NCBI RefSeq assembly: GCF_002797855.1
Contig: NZ_PGFB01000004.1
Span: 434,001 to 498,000 of the forward strand
From: Compostimonas suwonensis
GTDB taxonomy: Bacteria > Actinomycetota > Actinomycetes > Actinomycetales > Microbacteriaceae
DNA length: 64,000 bases
Reading direction: 5' to 3'
Each line of letters starts with the position of its first letter. Positions within the stretch are counted from its first letter, which is position 1. The notes beneath the pieces were generated by a model. The model was not told the DNA's origin and did no database searches. It saw nothing but the letters and a program-made list of their open reading frames with translations. Positions 61,445 through 64,000 of the stretch are shown here, piece after piece. The position numbers were made by a program, and so were the translations under genes.

Positions 61445-62296
61445 ATGACTCGTTACCTCATCACCGGGGCGAACGGCATGCTCGGCCGCGACCTCCAGGC
61501 CGCTCTCGAGGGCCGCGAGGTGACGGCGCTCTCGCGCGCCGACCTCGATGTCACCGATCTCGACGCCGTTCGCGCGGCCGTCGCCGGGCACGACGCCGTG
61601 ATCAACGCCGCCGCCTACACGAAGGTCGACGACGCGGAGACCAACGAGGCCGACGCCTATGCGGTGAACGCGCTCGGCGCCCAGAACCTGGCGCTCGCCT
61701 CGGCGGAGGCCGGCGCGCGACTCGTGCAGGTGTCCACCGACTACGTCTTCGACGGCGCCGCGACCGAGCCGTACGACGAGGCCACCCCCCGTGATCCGAT
61801 CTCGGCATACGGCCGCACGAAGGCCGAGGGGGAGCGTCTCGCGCTCGAAGCCCACCCCGAAGGAACCTTCATCGTGCGGACGGCGTGGCTGTACGGCGCG
61901 CACGGCCCCAACTTCGCGAAGACCATGCTGCGGCTCATCGCCGATCGCGAGACGGTGAGCGTGGTCGTCGACCAGGTCGGACAGCCGACCTGGACAGCCG
62001 ACCTCGCGCAGCAGATCGTCGCCCTGCTCGACTCCGACGCCCCCGCCGGCGTCTACCACGGCACGAACGGCGGCCAGACGAGCTGGCTCGGCTTCACCCA
62101 GGAGATCTTCCGCCTGTCGGGAATCGACCCGGAGCGGGCCCTGCCGACCGACAGCTCCCAGTTCGTGCGTCCGGCCCCGCGGCCGTCGTACTCGGTGCTG
62201 GGGCACGGCGCCTGGAGCCGGGCCGGCCTCGAGCCCATGCGCGATTGGCGGCTGGCCCTCGCCGACGCGGAGAAACACGGCGCGCTCGCCCGATAG
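61445..62296 (+). CDS. rmlD: dTDP-4-dehydrorhamnose reductase
   Basis: Final step of dTDP-L-rhamnose synthesis, NAD(P)H-dependent. 283 residues: MTRYLITGANGMLGRDLQAAL, INAAAYTKVDDAETNEADAY, VSTDYVFDG, the catalytic YGRTKAEGE (Tyr-x3-Lys) and RTAWLYGAHGPNFAKTM are the RmlD hallmarks. It is a stand-alone enzyme, not the RmlC-RmlD fusion seen in some actinobacteria. Operon with rmlB. A two-domain glycosyltransferase gene follows 92 bases later. Confidence 0.97.
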   Translation: MTRYLITGANGMLGRDLQAALEGREVTALSRADLDVTDLDAVRAAVAGHDAVINAAAYTKVDDAETNEADAYAVNALGAQNLALASAEAGARLVQVSTDYVFDGAATEPYDEATPRDPISAYGRTKAEGERLALEAHPEGTFIVRTAWLYGAHGPNFAKTMLRLIADRETVSVVVDQVGQPTWTADLAQQIVALLDSDAPAGVYHGTNGGQTSWLGFTQEIFRLSGIDPERALPTDSSQFVRPAPRPSYSVLGHGAWSRAGLEPMRDWRLALADAEKHGALAR

Positions 62297-62388
62297 CACT
62301 CCGCCGGAAGAACGGCGAGGTGTGCGACGATGTGCATGCCGGGTGGACACCACCACCGAATCGATAGCCGAAGGAACGTCTCGTACAG

Positions 62389-64000
62389 ATGAAGCTCGTA
62401 TTGACGCTGATGGTCCGTGATGAGGCGGACATCATCGGCGTGATGATCCAGCATCATCTCGACCAGGGCGTCGACATGATCATCGCGACCGACAACGGCT
62501 CGGTCGACGGAACCCGGGAGATCCTCGAGGGTTACGCCGAGCGGGGTCTCGTCGACCTCCGTCACGACCCCGTCCATCGCAAACAGCAGGGCAGGGTCGT
62601 CACGCAGATGGCCCGGGATGCCGCAACCCTCCACTCCGCCGACTGGGTCATCAACGCCGACGCCGACGAGTTCTGGGTGCCCGTCGACGCGTCGAAGACC
62701 CTCAAGGAGGCGTTCTCGGGGATCGATCCGGCCATCCAGAGCTTCACCGTCGACGTCGTCGACATGACCGGTCCGCCGGCAAGCGAGGGCACCGGGCTGC
62801 AGAGACTCGTCTACCACGACCGCCGTTCCATCCCCGAGCTGAACGCCGTGGGCCTGCACGCCCCGTCGACCCACGACGCGGCCCACATCGGCGACCCCGA
62901 GATCGAGGTCGTGCAGGGCAATCACCTCGTGAGCCTGGCGAGCCTCGGACGCCCCGACCCGCAGAACGAGATCGAGGTCCTCCACTTCCCGTGGCGCTCG
63001 TGGAAGCAGTTCGCGACGAAGGTCGGCAACGCCGGCCGCGCCTACCTCGACTCCCCCGAGCTCACGCCCAGCCCCAACCACCACGGCATGCGGGACTACC
63101 GCCGCCTGGTCGAGGGAACACTCTACTTCTCGTATCTCGCGCGGCATCCGACCCCGGACGAGATCGAGGCGGGCGTGGCGGACGGCACGTTCGTCGAGGA
63201 CCGCCGCATCGCCGTCGCCCACGACTCCCCCGTCGCCGACAGCCCCATCGACGCCGCCGCGAGCGCAGCCGATGTCGCAGCGGGGCGCACGATCGCCGGG
63301 CTCGACCGCGATCTCAAGGCCGCGCGCGAGACCGCGAGCCGGGTGGAGGCGCAGGCCGCGAGCCTGGGCGAGGAACTGGCCGCAGCGCGGGCCGACGTCG
63401 AGGAGAAGTCCCGCCTCGTCGGCGAACTGCACGCGCGACTGGCGCAGGAGCAGGCCCTCGTGCACAGTTTGCAGAGCCGCAAGGTGGTGCGCGCCGTCGA
63501 CGGTGCGGCCCGGATCGTCGCGCGACCCCGGCGCGTCGTCGGCCGCATGCGTCGCGACATCCGCGAGAAGGCACTCGAACGCACCTGGCATCGGCAGCTC
63601 GTGCGCGCAGCACGCGGCGGCTACCGTCTGGAGACTTTGTACGGCCGCCCTGCCGGTGAAGCGATCCCGGTCGTCATGTGCTTGTGGAACCGGCGCCAGC
63701 GGTTCGCCGAGGTGCTGGCCGAGCTCGACGGGCAGACGACGGACGCGCCCATCCGGCTGATGCTCTGGAACAACAATCCGGCCGACGACCGCTTCTACCG
63801 AGACGCCATCGCGAGCTTCACGAGGGCGGGCGCCCTCGCGAGCATCGAGTACGTCTCGAGTCCCATGAACTACGGCGGGATAGCGCGATTCTTCCTCGCC
63901 CGTCACCTGCGCAGCACCGGTGTCGGCCACGCCGTCTTCCTCGACGACGACGAGGTGATCCCGGTGGACTTCATCGACGCCATGCGGGCGGCGGCCGCCG
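62389..64000 (+). CDS. Two-domain glycosyltransferase (GT2_4 + coiled coil + second GT2), 3'-truncated
   Basis: 537 complete codons to the window edge, no stop. The N-terminal part (KLVLTLMVRDEADIIGVMI, TDNGSVDGT, INADADEFWVPVD, LHFPWRSWKQF, SPNHHGMRDYRRL) is a paralogue of the gene at 44780. A long charged helix follows (about residues 290-365). A second GT-A domain then starts near residue 425 (IPVVMCLWNRRQRFAEVL, LMLWNNNPAD, MNYGGIARFFLARHL, VFLDDDEVIP with the acidic metal site). ATG at 62389 with AAGGAAC upstream. Located after rmlD, so a rhamnose-using enzyme is plausible. Confidence 0.9.
   Translation, partial: MKLVLTLMVRDEADIIGVMIQHHLDQGVDMIIATDNGSVDGTREILEGYAERGLVDLRHDPVHRKQQGRVVTQMARDAATLHSADWVINADADEFWVPVDASKTLKEAFSGIDPAIQSFTVDVVDMTGPPASEGTGLQRLVYHDRRSIPELNAVGLHAPSTHDAAHIGDPEIEVVQGNHLVSLASLGRPDPQNEIEVLHFPWRSWKQFATKVGNAGRAYLDSPELTPSPNHHGMRDYRRLVEGTLYFSYLARHPTPDEIEAGVADGTFVEDRRIAVAHDSPVADSPIDAAASAADVAAGRTIAGLDRDLKAARETASRVEAQAASLGEELAAARADVEEKSRLVGELHARLAQEQALVHSLQSRKVVRAVDGAARIVARPRRVVGRMRRDIREKALERTWHRQLVRAARGGYRLETLYGRPAGEAIPVVMCLWNRRQRFAEVLAELDGQTTDAPIRLMLWNNNPADDRFYRDAIASFTRAGALASIEYVSSPMNYGGIARFFLARHLRSTGVGHAVFLDDDEVIPVDFIDAMRAAAA

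Overview
The window is 64 kb of high-GC DNA from an actinobacterium, most likely a member of the Microbacteriaceae. Three things point there: the order manB - DUF3499 - small zincin-like protein - DUF5719 - giant membrane glycosyltransferase - WhiB (a conserved actinobacterial block, also known around M. tuberculosis manB/whiB2), the expansion of 'cell wall binding repeat 2' proteins, and the frequent TAnnnT -10 boxes placed 6-8 nt before a start codon. I see no rRNA, tRNA, CRISPR array, insertion sequence or prophage.

Layout. 1-5.6 kb: tail of a penicillin-acylase-type hydrolase, ahcY, manB, DUF3499 and a small zincin-family protein. 5.6-7.1 kb: an AT-richer islet with a lipoprotein and a secreted HExxH protease. 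7.1-17.5 kb: DUF5719, the giant GT, whiB2, galE, a 50-residue membrane protein divergent from a GlxA-type regulator, a Vsr-like nuclease-domain gene bracketed by two 85-bp palindromes, and manA. 17.6-21.7 kb: an acyl-CoA dehydrogenase and two O-antigen-ligase/polymerase-type membrane proteins. 21.9-47.3 kb: a large surface-polysaccharide region with about ten glycosyltransferases, a Wzx-like flippase, large GT-C-like membrane proteins, a DPM-type GT + DUF2304 + GtrA operon, a nucleotide-sugar dehydrogenase + GT + epimerase operon, and a Wzm/Wzt ABC exporter. 47.3-62.3 kb: dTDP-rhamnose genes (rmlA, rmlC, rmlB, rmlD) interleaved with five intact cell-wall-binding-repeat proteins, one decayed copy and an acyltransferase. 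The window ends inside a two-domain glycosyltransferase.

How the genes fit together. manA, manB and galE supply mannose and galactose precursors. RmlA/B/C/D make dTDP-L-rhamnose. The GT2/GT4 enzymes would assemble one or more rhamnose-containing glycans. Export could run by the ABC route (Wzm/Wzt with a C-terminal carbohydrate-binding domain) and by a Wzx/ligase route, since both gene sets are present. The lipid-phosphate-sugar GTs with GtrA and the polytopic membrane proteins suggest decoration outside the membrane. The secreted repeat proteins are likely anchored to this wall. The functional links are inferred from families and gene order; none is shown by the sequence itself.

Most unusual points: the paired 85-bp palindromes around the nuclease-domain gene, the run of cell-wall-binding-repeat genes with a remnant frameshifted by an 11-bp duplication, a duplicated promoter/leader module in front of two polysaccharide genes, and many apparently leaderless transcripts.
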